Positions 16,779-26,246 of a stretch of DNA of 64,000 bases are shown in pieces (the first letter of the stretch is position 1; each line of letters begins with the position of its first letter). The DNA comes from Duganella qianjiadongensis (lineage in GTDB: Bacteria; Pseudomonadota; Gammaproteobacteria; Burkholderiales; Burkholderiaceae_D). The translations under genes were made by a program, and so were the position numbers. The stretch lies in contig NZ_WWCM01000006.1 of NCBI RefSeq assembly GCF_009857915.1, positions 225,596 through 289,595 of the forward strand, read 5' to 3'. The notes beneath the pieces are model-generated. The model was given only the letters and a program-made list of their open reading frames with translations, did not search any database and was not told where the DNA came from.

Positions 16779-17912
16779 TCAGGCCGAACAGACCTGATTA
16801 CGTCCGCTGCGCTTGGCTTCATACATGGCCCGGTCGCCTGCGGCCATCAGGGCCGTCAGTTCGTAGCCCGCCTTCGATGACGACACCACGCCTATGCTGA
16901 CGGTATAGCCGACGACAGCCCCATCGCAGGAGACGGATTCGTCGGCGATGCGGCCACGCAGGCGTTCGGCCAATCGCAGCGCCGCCGACGGATCTACCCC
17001 ATCGAGCACCAGCACGAACTCCTCGCCGCCTATGCGCGCCAGCACATCCATGGGCCGCAGTTCCTGCCTGAGCAGCCGCGTCAGACAGCGCAGCACTTCG
17101 TCGCCCGCTGCATGGCCAAAACTGTCATTGATCTGCTTGAAGTGATCCACGTCTATCATCAGCACGGCCAGTTCGCGCCGCGCTCTTTGCAGCCGCAGCG
17201 CCAGCCGGCCACCCTGATCTTCCAGCCCGGCCCGGTTCATGGCCCCAGTCAGTGCGTCGATGCTCGACAGATGGCGCAGGCGTTCGGCATAGCGCCACAT
17301 CACCATCAGAATGAGCCCGACCGTGGTGCACACCTGGGCCAGCGGTACGGTCAGCATGGTGATGCCCAGCACGGTCGAACTGGACAGATCAGCCGGACCT
17401 TCCTGCATCAGCAGATGCATGCCGCGCACCACCAGTGCTGTGCCCAGCAGGCCGAAGCCCGTCACGGCGATAGGCACGCCGCGCTCGTGCGAATAGCGTC
17501 CGGCCGCATAGCCGCACATCCAGTTGAGCGCACCGAAATAGAAACCGCTAAAGGCGACCCGCCCTCTTACACTCGGTTCGATCAGCGTGAAATAGCCGCT
17601 GACCAGCAGGGCAATCAGGGTAATGAGCAGAATCTGGCCCAGCGCCAGCGTATCGCCACAGTGGACCCGCACACCATGCAGCACCAGCCCTATGCCCAGC
17701 GCAATCAGGCTGTAGCCAAGCAAAGCACACAGCAGCAGCGGTATGCCATTCAGATTGGTCAGCGCCAGTCCGGCCGAAATCACCAGATTGCCGGTCGCCC
17801 ACCAGCGCATTTCAGGCGGGCTGTCACGGTAGCAGGCAGAGGCAACCAGCAATGCCGTCGTCAGCACCGTGGTACAAACCTGAACCAGTAACAGTGTGTC
17901 GAAGCTAAGCAC
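16779..17912 (-). CDS. Membrane diguanylate cyclase (GGEEF) with seven-helix N-terminus
   Basis: Makes cyclic di-GMP from two GTP. It has 377 residues. Seven hydrophobic helices fill roughly residues 1-205; I do not recognise them as a named sensory domain. The GGDEF domain follows from about residue 215 with DALTGAMNR, DVDHFKQINDSFGHAAGD and the active-site GGEEF. An allosteric I-site RxxD (RPMD) lies exactly five residues before GGEEF, so product inhibition is expected. It lies between the lipase/foldase pair and a surface-protein gene. It could supply c-di-GMP to the MshE ATPase of the pilus locus at 58-60 kb (inference). Confidence 0.93.
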   Translation of the reverse strand: MLSFDTLLLVQVCTTVLTTALLVASACYRDSPPEMRWWATGNLVISAGLALTNLNGIPLLLCALLGYSLIALGIGLVLHGVRVHCGDTLALGQILLITLIALLVSGYFTLIEPSVRGRVAFSGFYFGALNWMCGYAAGRYSHERGVPIAVTGFGLLGTALVVRGMHLLMQEGPADLSSSTVLGITMLTVPLAQVCTTVGLILMVMWRYAERLRHLSSIDALTGAMNRAGLEDQGGRLALRLQRARRELAVLMIDVDHFKQINDSFGHAAGDEVLRCLTRLLRQELRPMDVLARIGGEEFVLVLDGVDPSAALRLAERLRGRIADESVSCDGAVVGYTVSIGVVSSSKAGYELTALMAAGDRAMYEAKRSGRNQVCSA

Positions 17913-17988
17913 GCCGGCTCCCGTCCTGATGATGTTTCAATGTAACTCAGGCATTGGGTACTGGCAATTAGAACTGTGCTGGACAAAC

Positions 17989-18016
17989 AAAAATAGCTGC
18001 CGTAGCAGCTATTTTT
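17989..18016 (-). terminator. Rho-independent terminator of the PEP-CTERM gene
   Basis: AAAAATAGCTGC, loop CGTA, GCAGCTATTTTT: a perfect 12-bp stem including the A/T tails. On the minus strand it ends in TTTTTG about 70 bases after the PEP-CTERM stop codon. Confidence 0.9.
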
Positions 18017-18083
18017 GTAACAGTGACTGAGGGCGCGGCGTGCTGCCCTGAGCGGCGTCGGGTCGGACGCCCTTCCCGAAAAA

Positions 18084-19067
18084 TTACTTGTGGCGGCGGC
18101 GACGCGCCACTGCCCCCACCAGTCCCAGACCGGCCAGCAGCATGGCATAGGTTTCCGGCTCCGGCACAGGCGCTGCAACGTAGCCCTTGAAGGGCTCCCA
18201 GCCCACTTCCACGGCGCTGCTGATCGAGTTGGCCACGATACTGCCTTCGAGGTGGCCGGTACCGGTCAGATCGGCGGTGTTGGCCAGAATCGAACCCCAG
18301 GTAAAGGTCGAAATCTGTACACCGCTCGCACCGTTCAGGTTGAACAGCACGTGATTACGCATAGCCTCCAGCTGGCCGCCCTGGCCGCCGCCGAACGTCA
18401 CCGTGCCGCTGCCGATGACGTTGATCAGTACGGTGGCGTCTTTAGCAACATTGCTAAGAGTGAGGTTGGTCAGATTATTGGTGGTGAGATTGAAAACCTC
18501 CACGCCAGATTTGCCATTCCCCACCAGCGACAGGCCGCCGTTGATCGCCTGCACCGAGGTACCGTTGCTGGCCTGTTTGGCCAGCGTATTGGACAGCGCG
18601 GTCAGACTGGCTTGGGTGGCGTTGAAATCGGTCACCTTGCTGATATCCGTCTTGGTCAGACTGTGATAGGACGACGAGGTATTGCTGCCGCCATACACGC
18701 CCTTGCCATAGGGATTGGTCGGGAAACTGGTGATGGGGCCATAGCCTACCGTGGTATCCACATTACTCTTGGTGGCAGCGTAGATATCGCCGCCCTGCAG
18801 GTTGACGTTGCCAGCGACTACCAGACCAGCAGCCGTGCTGCCGTACGGCGCGCGATAGCCGATCGAAGTGCCGCTGGCATTGAAGTTGCCGCCAACTGCC
18901 AGACGGCCTTCGATGTCGGTGACCTTGATGACATTGCCATAGATGTAGGCGCTGTAATTACTGGCTGCACCCAGATCAAAGCTCGGCACTGCCGCCTGGG
19001 CCGAACCGATCGCTGCGATGCTCAACACCAGTGGCAAAACACGTTTCAACAGAATAGTAGTGGTCAT
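18084..19067 (-). CDS. Choice-of-anchor A family surface protein with PEP-CTERM sorting tail
   Basis: Predicted exported surface or biofilm-matrix protein. It has 327 residues. The signal peptide ends SAQA/AVPS near residue 26. The body (FDLGAASNYSAYIYGN, then VGGNFNASG, VVAGNVNLQGG) matches the choice-of-anchor A domain, rich in Gly, Asn, Ser and Thr. The C-terminus is a textbook PEP-CTERM signal: VPEPETYAMLLAGLG, hydrophobic stretch, then RRRRHK. Exosortase would process it, but none is encoded in this window. It has its own terminator and AT-rich upstream region, and tandem 11-bp repeats instead of a ribosome site in front of the ATG. The function is unknown beyond surface display. Confidence 0.93.
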   Translation of the reverse strand: MTTTILLKRVLPLVLSIAAIGSAQAAVPSFDLGAASNYSAYIYGNVIKVTDIEGRLAVGGNFNASGTSIGYRAPYGSTAAGLVVAGNVNLQGGDIYAATKSNVDTTVGYGPITSFPTNPYGKGVYGGSNTSSSYHSLTKTDISKVTDFNATQASLTALSNTLAKQASNGTSVQAINGGLSLVGNGKSGVEVFNLTTNNLTNLTLSNVAKDATVLINVIGSGTVTFGGGQGGQLEAMRNHVLFNLNGASGVQISTFTWGSILANTADLTGTGHLEGSIVANSISSAVEVGWEPFKGYVAAPVPEPETYAMLLAGLGLVGAVARRRRHK

Positions 19068-19100
19068 GGTATGTAATTGGTATGTAATTAGTATGTTAAG
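19068..19100. repeat. Tandem 11-bp repeats abutting the PEP-CTERM start codon
   Basis: GGTATGTAATT twice without a gap (19068-19078, 19079-19089), then a degraded third unit (7 of 11 matches) to 19100. On the coding strand this reads as ATTACATACC repeats directly before the ATG, leaving no Shine-Dalgarno sequence. Confidence 0.85.
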
Positions 19101-19145
19101 CGAATAAGACTAAAAAGACGGTTAGAACCCGACTGCATGGGAAGA

Positions 19146-19151
19146 ATTATA
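19146..19151 (-). promoter_or_regulatory. Candidate -10 box of the PEP-CTERM gene
   Basis: TATAAT on the minus strand about 80 bases upstream of the start, in an AT-rich stretch (19068-19230) that stands out from the GC-rich surroundings. Confidence 0.4.
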
Positions 19152-19289
19152 TCTCCAAAACAATAGAAATAACCATCCTGACAATAAAAATTTATTTAAA
19201 TTAACTACCAGTTTCATACCAGTCTGCAAAATCAGCGCAGGAATTGGCAATGCGGTAAAGTAGTAGGTATTGCAACCAGCCCAGTCGCC

Positions 19290-20228
19290 ATGGCCTATCC
19301 CATCGAAAACAAGCTTGTCATCGGTATCGCTTCCAGCGCGCTGTTTGACTTGAGTGCATCACACAAAATTTTTCTGGAAGAAGGCGAAGAAAGTTACCGG
19401 AAGTATCAGGAAGAACAGCATGACGTAGTGCTGGACAAGGGTGTCGCCTTCCCATTCATCCGCCGCTTTCTCAGCATCAACCAGCATTTCGCCGGTGAAG
19501 CACCGGTCGAAGTCGTGCTGCTTTCGCGCAATTCGCCGGAAACCGGCTTGCGCGTCATGCACTCCATCGCCCACTACGGGCTGGATATCTCGCGCGCCTG
19601 CTTTGTCACGGGCAATTCGCCCTACACCTATTTGCCCGCCTTCAATACCTCGCTATTCCTCACGGCGCATGAAGAAGATGTGCGCAATGCACTGGCCGCC
19701 AATTTTCCGGCCGGACTGGTGCTGCCTTCCCGCATCGAGGACGATGACAACGACAACGAATTACGCGTGGCCTTCGACTTTGACGGCGTGATTGCCGATG
19801 ACGAGTCGGAAACCGTCTTCAAACGCAATAACAATGTGGACGAGTTCCACGCTCACGAGCGCGAACGCGTGGCGGTACCGCACCAGCCCGGCCCGCTGGC
19901 CGATCTGTTCCAGAAGCTGTCCATGATGCAGCGGCTGGAGGAAGAAGCCCAGCGGCGCGATCCGTCCTACCGCAAGATCCTGCGCATTGCCATCATCACG
20001 GCGCGCAGCGCGCCCGCACACGAGCGGGTGGTGACCACACTGAAAAGCTGGGGCGTCTCCGCCAACGAAACCTTTTTCCTCGGCGGCATGGAGAAAGCCC
20101 GGGTGCTGTCCATCCTCAAGCCCCACATCTTCTTTGACGACCAGCTCAGCCACCTGAAATCGGCTGGCGGCACCATTCCCATGGTGCACATACCGTTTGG
20201 CGTAGCCAACCGCAGCGCTGCACCATAA
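19290..20228 (+). CDS. 5'-nucleotidase, cytosolic NT5C1-like family
   Basis: Predicted to dephosphorylate nucleoside monophosphates in the cytoplasm. It has 312 residues. A DxD-type nucleotidase motif sits unusually far in, DFDGVIADDESE near residue 165, preceded by a domain with VEVVLLSRNSPETGLRVM and FVTGNSPYTYLPAF, and followed by IITARSAPAHERVV and FFDDQL; this layout is that of the PF06189 5'-nucleotidase family. The gene stands alone ahead of mfd. Substrate preference is unknown. Confidence 0.85.
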   Translation: MAYPIENKLVIGIASSALFDLSASHKIFLEEGEESYRKYQEEQHDVVLDKGVAFPFIRRFLSINQHFAGEAPVEVVLLSRNSPETGLRVMHSIAHYGLDISRACFVTGNSPYTYLPAFNTSLFLTAHEEDVRNALAANFPAGLVLPSRIEDDDNDNELRVAFDFDGVIADDESETVFKRNNNVDEFHAHERERVAVPHQPGPLADLFQKLSMMQRLEEEAQRRDPSYRKILRIAIITARSAPAHERVVTTLKSWGVSANETFFLGGMEKARVLSILKPHIFFDDQLSHLKSAGGTIPMVHIPFGVANRSAAP

Positions 20229-20248
20229 CGGGCTGGCGGGGCTTGGTC

Positions 20249-20254
20249 TATAAT
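20249..20254 (+). promoter_or_regulatory. Candidate -10 box for mfd
   Basis: TATAAT 53 bases upstream of the mfd GTG start; no clear -35. Confidence 0.45.
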
Positions 20255-20307
20255 GCTGGCAGCGGCATCGCCACTCTGGCGATGCGCCTTAACAGTGAAG
20301 CTGCGTT

Positions 20308-23300
20308 GTGTCTCTGGTCTTAAAAAATTCCATCCCCAAACCCGGCAACCGTTACGCCCTGCCAGCGCTGCATGGCTCGTCGGACGCCTACGCACTAGCG
20401 CAAACTGCGCTCGAACTCAAAGCACAGGGCCAGATGCTGGCCGTGATCGTGGCCAGCGCCAGCGACGGCCAGCGCCTGCTCGATGAAATTCCATGGTTTG
20501 GCGGCAGCCAGCTACGCTGTCACCTGCTGCCGGACTGGGAGACCCTGCCCTACGACGCCTTCTCGCCGCACCAGGATCTGGTATCCGAGAGGCTGGCCAC
20601 GCTGCACGAAATCTCCAGCGGCCAGTGCGATGTCATGCTGGTGCCAGCTACTACGGCACTGGTGCGCATGGCGCCGCCCTCCTTCCTTGCTGCCTACACC
20701 TTCTTCTTCAAGAAGGGCGAGTCGCTCGATGAAGCGCGCCTGAAAACCCAGCTCACGCTGGCTGGCTACACCCACGTCACGCAGGTGATGTCGCCCGGCG
20801 AATACTCGGTACGGGGCGGCCTGATCGACCTGTTCCCCATGGGCTCGGCCCTGCCCTACCGGCTGGACCTGTTCGGCGATACCATCGAAACCATCCGCAC
20901 CTTTGATGCCGACACCCAGCGCTCGCTGTATCCGGTACAGGAAGTTCGGCTGCTGCCGGGGCGCGAATTCCCCATGGACGAAGCAGCCCGCACCACCTTC
21001 CGCAGCCGCTGGCGCGAGCAGTTCGAAGGCGATCCTTCGCGCTCGGTGGTGTACAAGGACATCAGCTCAGGCATTGCATCGGCCGGCATCGAATATTATC
21101 TGCCGCTGTTCTTCGAGCAGACCGCCACCCTGTTCGACTATCTGCCGCAAGGTGCTACGCTGGCACTGGTGGGCGACATCAATGCCGCCATCCTGCGCTT
21201 CTGGACCGATACCGGCTCGCGCTACCGCTTCCTGAAAGCCGACCGCGAGCGGCCTATCCTGCCGCCGGAATCACTGTTCCTGTCGGATGAACAGTTCTTC
21301 GTGCTGGCCAAGCCGTATGGCCGCCTCGTTATCAGCCGCGACGCCGATGCAGGCGCCTCCGAGCTGTCGGCACCAGTGCCCAACATCGCCGTCAACCGCC
21401 ATAGCGAAGATCCGCTGACCAATCTGCGCGCCTACCTGCTGCAGGCGGGCCGCCGCGTGATGATCTGCGCCGAATCGAATGGCCGGCGCGAGACGCTGCA
21501 GCAGTACTTCACCGAATACGATCTGACGCTGGCCGCAGCGGAAGGCTACGAAGGCTTCATTACTTCCAGCGCCAGGCTGATGCTGGGCGTGGCGCCCCTG
21601 CACGCCGGCTTCGAGCTGTCCACACCGGACGAGCACCTGATCTTCATCACCGAAACCGAGCTGTATGCAGGTTCCGGCCGCCGCGTGGGCAAGAAGAAGC
21701 AGGAAGCCGTCACGCAGGTGGAATCCATGGTGCGCGATCTGTCGGAGCTGAAGATCGGTGATCCGGTAGTGCACATCAACCACGGTATTGGCCGCTACAT
21801 GGGCCTGACCAGCATGGACCTGGGCGAAGGCGAAACCGAATTCCTGCATCTGGAATATGCCAAGGACACCAAGCTGTATGTGCCGGTATCGCAACTGCAT
21901 GTGATTTCGCGCTATTCGGGCGCCTCGCCGGACGATGCTCCGCTGCACTCGCTGGGCTCGGGACAGTGGGAAAAAGCCAAGCGCAAGGCCGCCGAGCAGG
22001 TGCGCGATACGGCTGCCGAACTGCTCAACCTGTACGCCCGCCGCGCACTGCGTCAGGGCCACGCCTTCGAATATTCGGCGCACGATTACGAGCGCTTTGC
22101 CGACAGTTTCGGCTTTGACGAAACGCCGGATCAGCAGGAAGCCATTAACAACGTCCTGCGCGATATGACTTCCGGTAAGCCGATGGACCGGTTGGTGTGC
22201 GGCGACGTGGGCTTCGGCAAAACCGAAGTGGCGCTGCGTGCTGCCTTCATCGCCGTGATGGGCGGCAAGCAGGTTGCCATCCTCGCACCGACCACCCTGC
22301 TGGCCGAACAGCACGCCCAGACCTTTGCCGACCGCTTTGCCGACTGGCCCGTGAAGATCGCGGAAATGTCGCGCTTCCGCACCGGCAAGGAGATCAGTCA
22401 GGCGATCAAAGGCATGGCCGACGGCACGCTCGACATCGTCATCGGCACGCACAAGTTATTGTCGGACGATGTGAAGTTCACCCGCCTCGGTCTGGTCATC
22501 ATCGACGAGGAACACCGTTTCGGCGTGCGCCAGAAAGAAGCGCTCAAGTCGCTGCGCGCCGAAGTCGATGTGCTGACGCTGACGGCAACGCCGATTCCGC
22601 GCACGCTGGGCATGGCGCTGGAAGGCCTGCGCGACTTCTCCGTGATCGCTACCGCGCCGCAGAAGCGCCTCGCTATCAAGACCTTTGTGCGTAGCGAAGG
22701 CGAGTCGATTATCCGCGAAGCCTGCCTGCGCGAACTCAAACGCGGCGGGCAGGTGTACTTCCTGCACAACGAGGTAGAAACCATCCAGAACCGGCTGGCC
22801 ATGCTGACCGAGCTGCTGCCGGAGGCGCGCATCGCCGTGGCGCACGGCCAGATGCATGAGCGCGATCTGGAAAAAGTCATGCGCGACTTCGTGGCGCAGC
22901 GCTACAACATCCTGCTATGTACCACGATTATCGAAACCGGTATCGACGTCCCCACCGCCAACACCATCATCATGCACCGCGCCGACAAATTCGGCCTGGC
23001 GCAGCTGCACCAGCTGCGTGGCCGCGTGGGCCGCTCGCACCATCAGGCTTACGCCTATCTGCTGGTGAACGACGTTGGCGCGCTGAGCAAACAGTCGCAG
23101 CGCCGCCTCGACGCCATCCAGCAGATGGAAGAACTGGGCAGCGGCTTCTATCTGGCCATGCACGATCTGGAGATCCGTGGCGCGGGTGAAGTGCTGGGTG
23201 ATAACCAGTCCGGCGAAATGACGGAAATCGGCTTCCAGCTGTATTCCGATATGCTCAACGAAGCCGTGCGTTCCCTCAAGGCGGGCAAAGAGCCCGATCT

Positions 23301-23751
23301 GGCGGCGCCGCTATCGAGCACCACCGAAATCAATCTGCACGTGCCTGCCCTGCTACCCGCAGACTTCTGCGGCGACGTGCACGAACGCCTGTCCATCTAC
23401 AAGCGTATGGCCAACTGCAATGCCCAAGACAAAATCGACGACATGCAGGAAGAACTGATCGACCGCTTCGGCAAACTGCCCGATGCCGTCAAGGCCCTGA
23501 TCGAAACCCACCGTCTGCGCATCGCCGCCAAGACCGTGGGCATCATTAAAATCGATGCCCACACCGAAGCGGCCAATCTGCAGTTCATGGCCAAGCCGCC
23601 CATCGACCCGATGCGCATCATAGAACTGATACAGAAGAACCGCCAGATCAAACTGAACGGACAGGACAAGCTGAAGATCACTGCTTCCATGCCGGATCTG
23701 GCCACGCGCGTGGCCCAGATCAAGGGCGCCATCAAGCAGCTGACCAGCTAA
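20308..23751 (+). CDS. mfd: Transcription-repair coupling factor
   Basis: Removes RNA polymerase stalled at DNA lesions and recruits UvrA. It has 1147 residues (E. coli 1148). In order: a UvrB-like N-terminal module, a RNA-polymerase-interacting CarD-like domain (IGDPVVHINHGIGRYMGL near residue 485), a RecG-like helicase with Walker A GDVGFGKTEVAL, DEEH box IIDEEHRFGV, TATPIPRTL and the downstream RGRVGRS motif, and a C-terminal regulatory domain. The start is GTG at 20308; no strong ribosome site was seen. serB follows 52 bases later. Confidence 0.97.
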   Translation: MSLVLKNSIPKPGNRYALPALHGSSDAYALAQTALELKAQGQMLAVIVASASDGQRLLDEIPWFGGSQLRCHLLPDWETLPYDAFSPHQDLVSERLATLHEISSGQCDVMLVPATTALVRMAPPSFLAAYTFFFKKGESLDEARLKTQLTLAGYTHVTQVMSPGEYSVRGGLIDLFPMGSALPYRLDLFGDTIETIRTFDADTQRSLYPVQEVRLLPGREFPMDEAARTTFRSRWREQFEGDPSRSVVYKDISSGIASAGIEYYLPLFFEQTATLFDYLPQGATLALVGDINAAILRFWTDTGSRYRFLKADRERPILPPESLFLSDEQFFVLAKPYGRLVISRDADAGASELSAPVPNIAVNRHSEDPLTNLRAYLLQAGRRVMICAESNGRRETLQQYFTEYDLTLAAAEGYEGFITSSARLMLGVAPLHAGFELSTPDEHLIFITETELYAGSGRRVGKKKQEAVTQVESMVRDLSELKIGDPVVHINHGIGRYMGLTSMDLGEGETEFLHLEYAKDTKLYVPVSQLHVISRYSGASPDDAPLHSLGSGQWEKAKRKAAEQVRDTAAELLNLYARRALRQGHAFEYSAHDYERFADSFGFDETPDQQEAINNVLRDMTSGKPMDRLVCGDVGFGKTEVALRAAFIAVMGGKQVAILAPTTLLAEQHAQTFADRFADWPVKIAEMSRFRTGKEISQAIKGMADGTLDIVIGTHKLLSDDVKFTRLGLVIIDEEHRFGVRQKEALKSLRAEVDVLTLTATPIPRTLGMALEGLRDFSVIATAPQKRLAIKTFVRSEGESIIREACLRELKRGGQVYFLHNEVETIQNRLAMLTELLPEARIAVAHGQMHERDLEKVMRDFVAQRYNILLCTTIIETGIDVPTANTIIMHRADKFGLAQLHQLRGRVGRSHHQAYAYLLVNDVGALSKQSQRRLDAIQQMEELGSGFYLAMHDLEIRGAGEVLGDNQSGEMTEIGFQLYSDMLNEAVRSLKAGKEPDLAAPLSSTTEINLHVPALLPADFCGDVHERLSIYKRMANCNAQDKIDDMQEELIDRFGKLPDAVKALIETHRLRIAAKTVGIIKIDAHTEAANLQFMAKPPIDPMRIIELIQKNRQIKLNGQDKLKITASMPDLATRVAQIKGAIKQLTS

Positions 23752-23803
23752 TCCGGCATTGTCCCGCCGCTATCGAACCACCTTTATGAATACGGAAAAC
23801 ACA

Positions 23804-24649
23804 ATGACAAATCTGGTGCTGCAAGGTCTGGGCGACTGCAAAGCGCAACTGCAACAGCTGGCAGCACAGCTAGCGCCGGCCAGCAGCCGCTGGCTCAGCG
23901 ACACGGCGCTGCGCTGCGAAGGCGTGCCGCTAGCCGACGGCCAGCGCCAGAGCCTGGCCGTTGCAGCACTGGCCGCCAAGGTCGATGTCAGCTATGACGC
24001 TGGACAGCGCAAGATGAGCGACTTCAAGCTAGTCGCAATGGACATGGATTCCACCCTGATCACCATCGAATGCATAGACGAAATCGCCGACATGCAGGGC
24101 CTGAAAGCGCAGGTATCGGAAATCACCGAAGCGGCCATGCGCGGCGAACTGGATTTTTCCGCCAGTCTGAAACGCCGCGTGGCCCTGCTGAAAGGCCTAG
24201 AGGCCTCGGCGCTGGAACGCGTCTACGAAGAACGTTTGCAACTGTCGCCCGGCGCGGAAAGCATGCTCAAGGCAGTACAGCAGGCTGGCCTGAAAACCCT
24301 GCTGGTATCGGGCGGCTTTACCTTCTTCACGGCACGGCTGAAACAGCGTCTGGGGCTGGACTACACCCACGCCAATGAACTGGAAATCGTCGATGGGCGC
24401 CTGACCGGCAACGTCATAGGCGGCATCGTCGATGCGGAAGAAAAGCAGCGTACCGTGGAGCGCGTATGCGCCGAACTGGGCATCAGTCCTGCTCAGGCCA
24501 TCGTCATGGGCGACGGCGCCAACGATCTCAAGATGATGAGCATTTCCGGCATGTCCGTGGCCTTCCGCGCCAAGCCGGTAGTGCGCGAACAGGCCAGCGT
24601 GGCGCTAAACTTCGTCGGTCTGGACGGCATTCTGCCCTTGCTGGCCTGA
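23804..24649 (+). CDS. serB: Phosphoserine phosphatase
   Basis: Final step of serine synthesis, phosphoserine to serine. It has 281 residues from ATG 23804, preceded by CGGAAAA; an in-frame ATG at 23786 would add six residues without a ribosome site. HAD motifs: DMDSTLITIECIDE near residue 84, LLVSGGFTFF near 167 and MGDGANDLKMM near 235. The N-terminal region (residues 1-75) is a shortened ACT-like part. It is probably co-transcribed with mfd and is convergent with the tyrosine phosphatase gene. Confidence 0.95.
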   Translation: MTNLVLQGLGDCKAQLQQLAAQLAPASSRWLSDTALRCEGVPLADGQRQSLAVAALAAKVDVSYDAGQRKMSDFKLVAMDMDSTLITIECIDEIADMQGLKAQVSEITEAAMRGELDFSASLKRRVALLKGLEASALERVYEERLQLSPGAESMLKAVQQAGLKTLLVSGGFTFFTARLKQRLGLDYTHANELEIVDGRLTGNVIGGIVDAEEKQRTVERVCAELGISPAQAIVMGDGANDLKMMSISGMSVAFRAKPVVREQASVALNFVGLDGILPLLA

Positions 24650-24682
24650 TCCCGCAGCATTACTAACGCTTAGATCCGCAGC

Positions 24683-25165
24683 CTAGCCTGAGCGACTGCG
24701 CAGCAGTTCCAGCAAGCCGTCGGAGGCGTCTTCGATATAGTCGAGCACCAGATCGAAGCCGCGCCCGCCACCATAATAGGGATCGGGCACTTCCAGCGCC
24801 CCGCTACGGCGGGCGTGCTGCATGAACAGACCCAGTTTATGGCGATGCTCGGGCGGACAAGCCGCCTCCAGCAGACCCAGATTGTGCTGATCCATTGCCA
24901 GCACATAATCGAATAGCGCGAAATCGCCGGGCTTCACCTTGCGCGAACGCTGGCTGGACAGGTCATAGCCGCGTTTGAGGGCAAACTCCATGGAACGGGG
25001 ATCGGGCTGCTCGCCAACGTGGTAGCCGTGCGTGCCCGCCGAATCGATGGCTATCAGGTGGGCCAGACCAGCCGCTTCCACGCGCTGACGGAATACGCCT
25101 TCCGCCGTGGGTGAACGGCAGATATTCCCCATGCAGACAAACAGCACTGCCACTTTGCCAGTCAT
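24683..25165 (-). CDS. Low-molecular-weight protein-tyrosine phosphatase
   Basis: Cytosolic phosphatase, often acting on tyrosine kinases of capsule/exopolysaccharide export or on small phosphoesters. It has 160 residues from ATG 25165 with AAGGA eight bases upstream; an in-frame GTG 15 bases earlier is less likely. The active-site loop CMGNICRS lies near residue 11 and the general-acid DPYYGG near residue 129. It is the last gene of the metC-hisC operon and has no polysaccharide genes around it, so its target is open. Confidence 0.93.
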   Translation of the reverse strand: MTGKVAVLFVCMGNICRSPTAEGVFRQRVEAAGLAHLIAIDSAGTHGYHVGEQPDPRSMEFALKRGYDLSSQRSRKVKPGDFALFDYVLAMDQHNLGLLEAACPPEHRHKLGLFMQHARRSGALEVPDPYYGGGRGFDLVLDYIEDASDGLLELLRSRSG

Positions 25166-25190
25166 GCTCACGTCCTTCACAGCAGGGATT

Positions 25191-26246
25191 TCACAGTAGC
25201 GATTTCAGTGCGGCCACCAGCTGCATGCATTCCTCGTCCGTGCCGATGGAAATGCGCAGGAACTGGTCGATACGGGCCTGCCTGAAATGGCGCACAAGGA
25301 TGGCACGTTCGCGCAAGCCTGCTGCCAGCGTGGCGGCATCATGCGACGGATGGCGGGCGAAAATGAAGTTGGCGGCGGATGGCAGCACCTTGAAGCCCAG
25401 CTCCTGCATCTGCTGCGTCAGCCACGCGCGAGTAGCGATGATGGCTGCCGATGTCTGGCGCGTGTACGCTACGTCCTGGATCGCCGCCACGGCGCCTGCC
25501 TGCGCTACCTGCCCCAGCGGATAGCAGTTGAAGCTGTTCTTCACCCGTTCCAGCCCGGCGATCAGATCGGTGTGGCCAAGCGCAAAGCCCACCCGCAAGC
25601 CAGCCAGCGAACGCGATTTCGACAGCGTCTGGATGACCAGCAGATTTTCATAGCGGTCCACCAGCGCTGCAGCGCTCTCGCCGCCAAAGTCCACATATGC
25701 TTCGTCGATCACCACCACCTGATCGGGGTGCGCCTGCAGCAGCGCTACGATCTTTGCCAGCGGCACGGCAATGCCGGTTGGCGCATTCGGGTTGGCGATG
25801 ATAATGGCGCCGCAAGGCTGCGCATAATCGGCAATGTCGATCTCGAACTGCGCATTGAGCGGCACTTGCACATTGCGTATGCCATACAGGCTGCAATAAG
25901 TCGGGTAGAAGCTGTAGCTGATATCGGGGCTCAGCAGCGGAAGCTCATGCTTGAGCAGCGCATGGAAAGTATGGGCCAGCACTTCGTCCGAGCTATTCCC
26001 CACAAATACCTGCTCGCGCCGCAGGCCGAAATGTGCCGCCAGCGTGTCCTTGAGCGCCGCATTCGACGGATCGGAATACTTGCGCAGCTGTTCGCCTGCT
26101 GCCGCCTGCATGGCAGCAATGGCCAGCGGCGATGGCGGATACGGATTTTCGTTGGTGTTCAGTTTGATCAGACCCGGCATCTGCACCTGTTCGCCCGGTG
26201 TGTAAGGCGTCAGCGCGTGGACGACATCGCTCCAGTAGCGGCTCAT
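25191..26246 (-). CDS. hisC: Histidinol-phosphate aminotransferase
   Basis: PLP enzyme converting imidazole acetol phosphate to histidinol phosphate. It has 351 residues, the normal length. The start region [12 protein letters not shown] is typical, the PLP lysine is in [16 protein letters not shown], and the Arg near the C-terminus is in LRISIGT. Its start overlaps the metC stop (ATGA), so it is translated in tandem with metC. No other his genes are in the window; it may be a second, stand-alone HisC or have an aromatic-aminotransferase role. Confidence 0.9.
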   Translation of the reverse strand: MSRYWSDVVHALTPYTPGEQVQMPGLIKLNTNENPYPPSPLAIAAMQAAAGEQLRKYSDPSNAALKDTLAAHFGLRREQVFVGNSSDEVLAHTFHALLKHELPLLSPDISYSFYPTYCSLYGIRNVQVPLNAQFEIDIADYAQPCGAIIIANPNAPTGIAVPLAKIVALLQAHPDQVVVIDEAYVDFGGESAAALVDRYENLLVIQTLSKSRSLAGLRVGFALGHTDLIAGLERVKNSFNCYPLGQVAQAGAVAAIQDVAYTRQTSAAIIATRAWLTQQMQELGFKVLPSAANFIFARHPSHDAATLAAGLRERAILVRHFRQARIDQFLRISIGTDEECMQLVAALKSLL

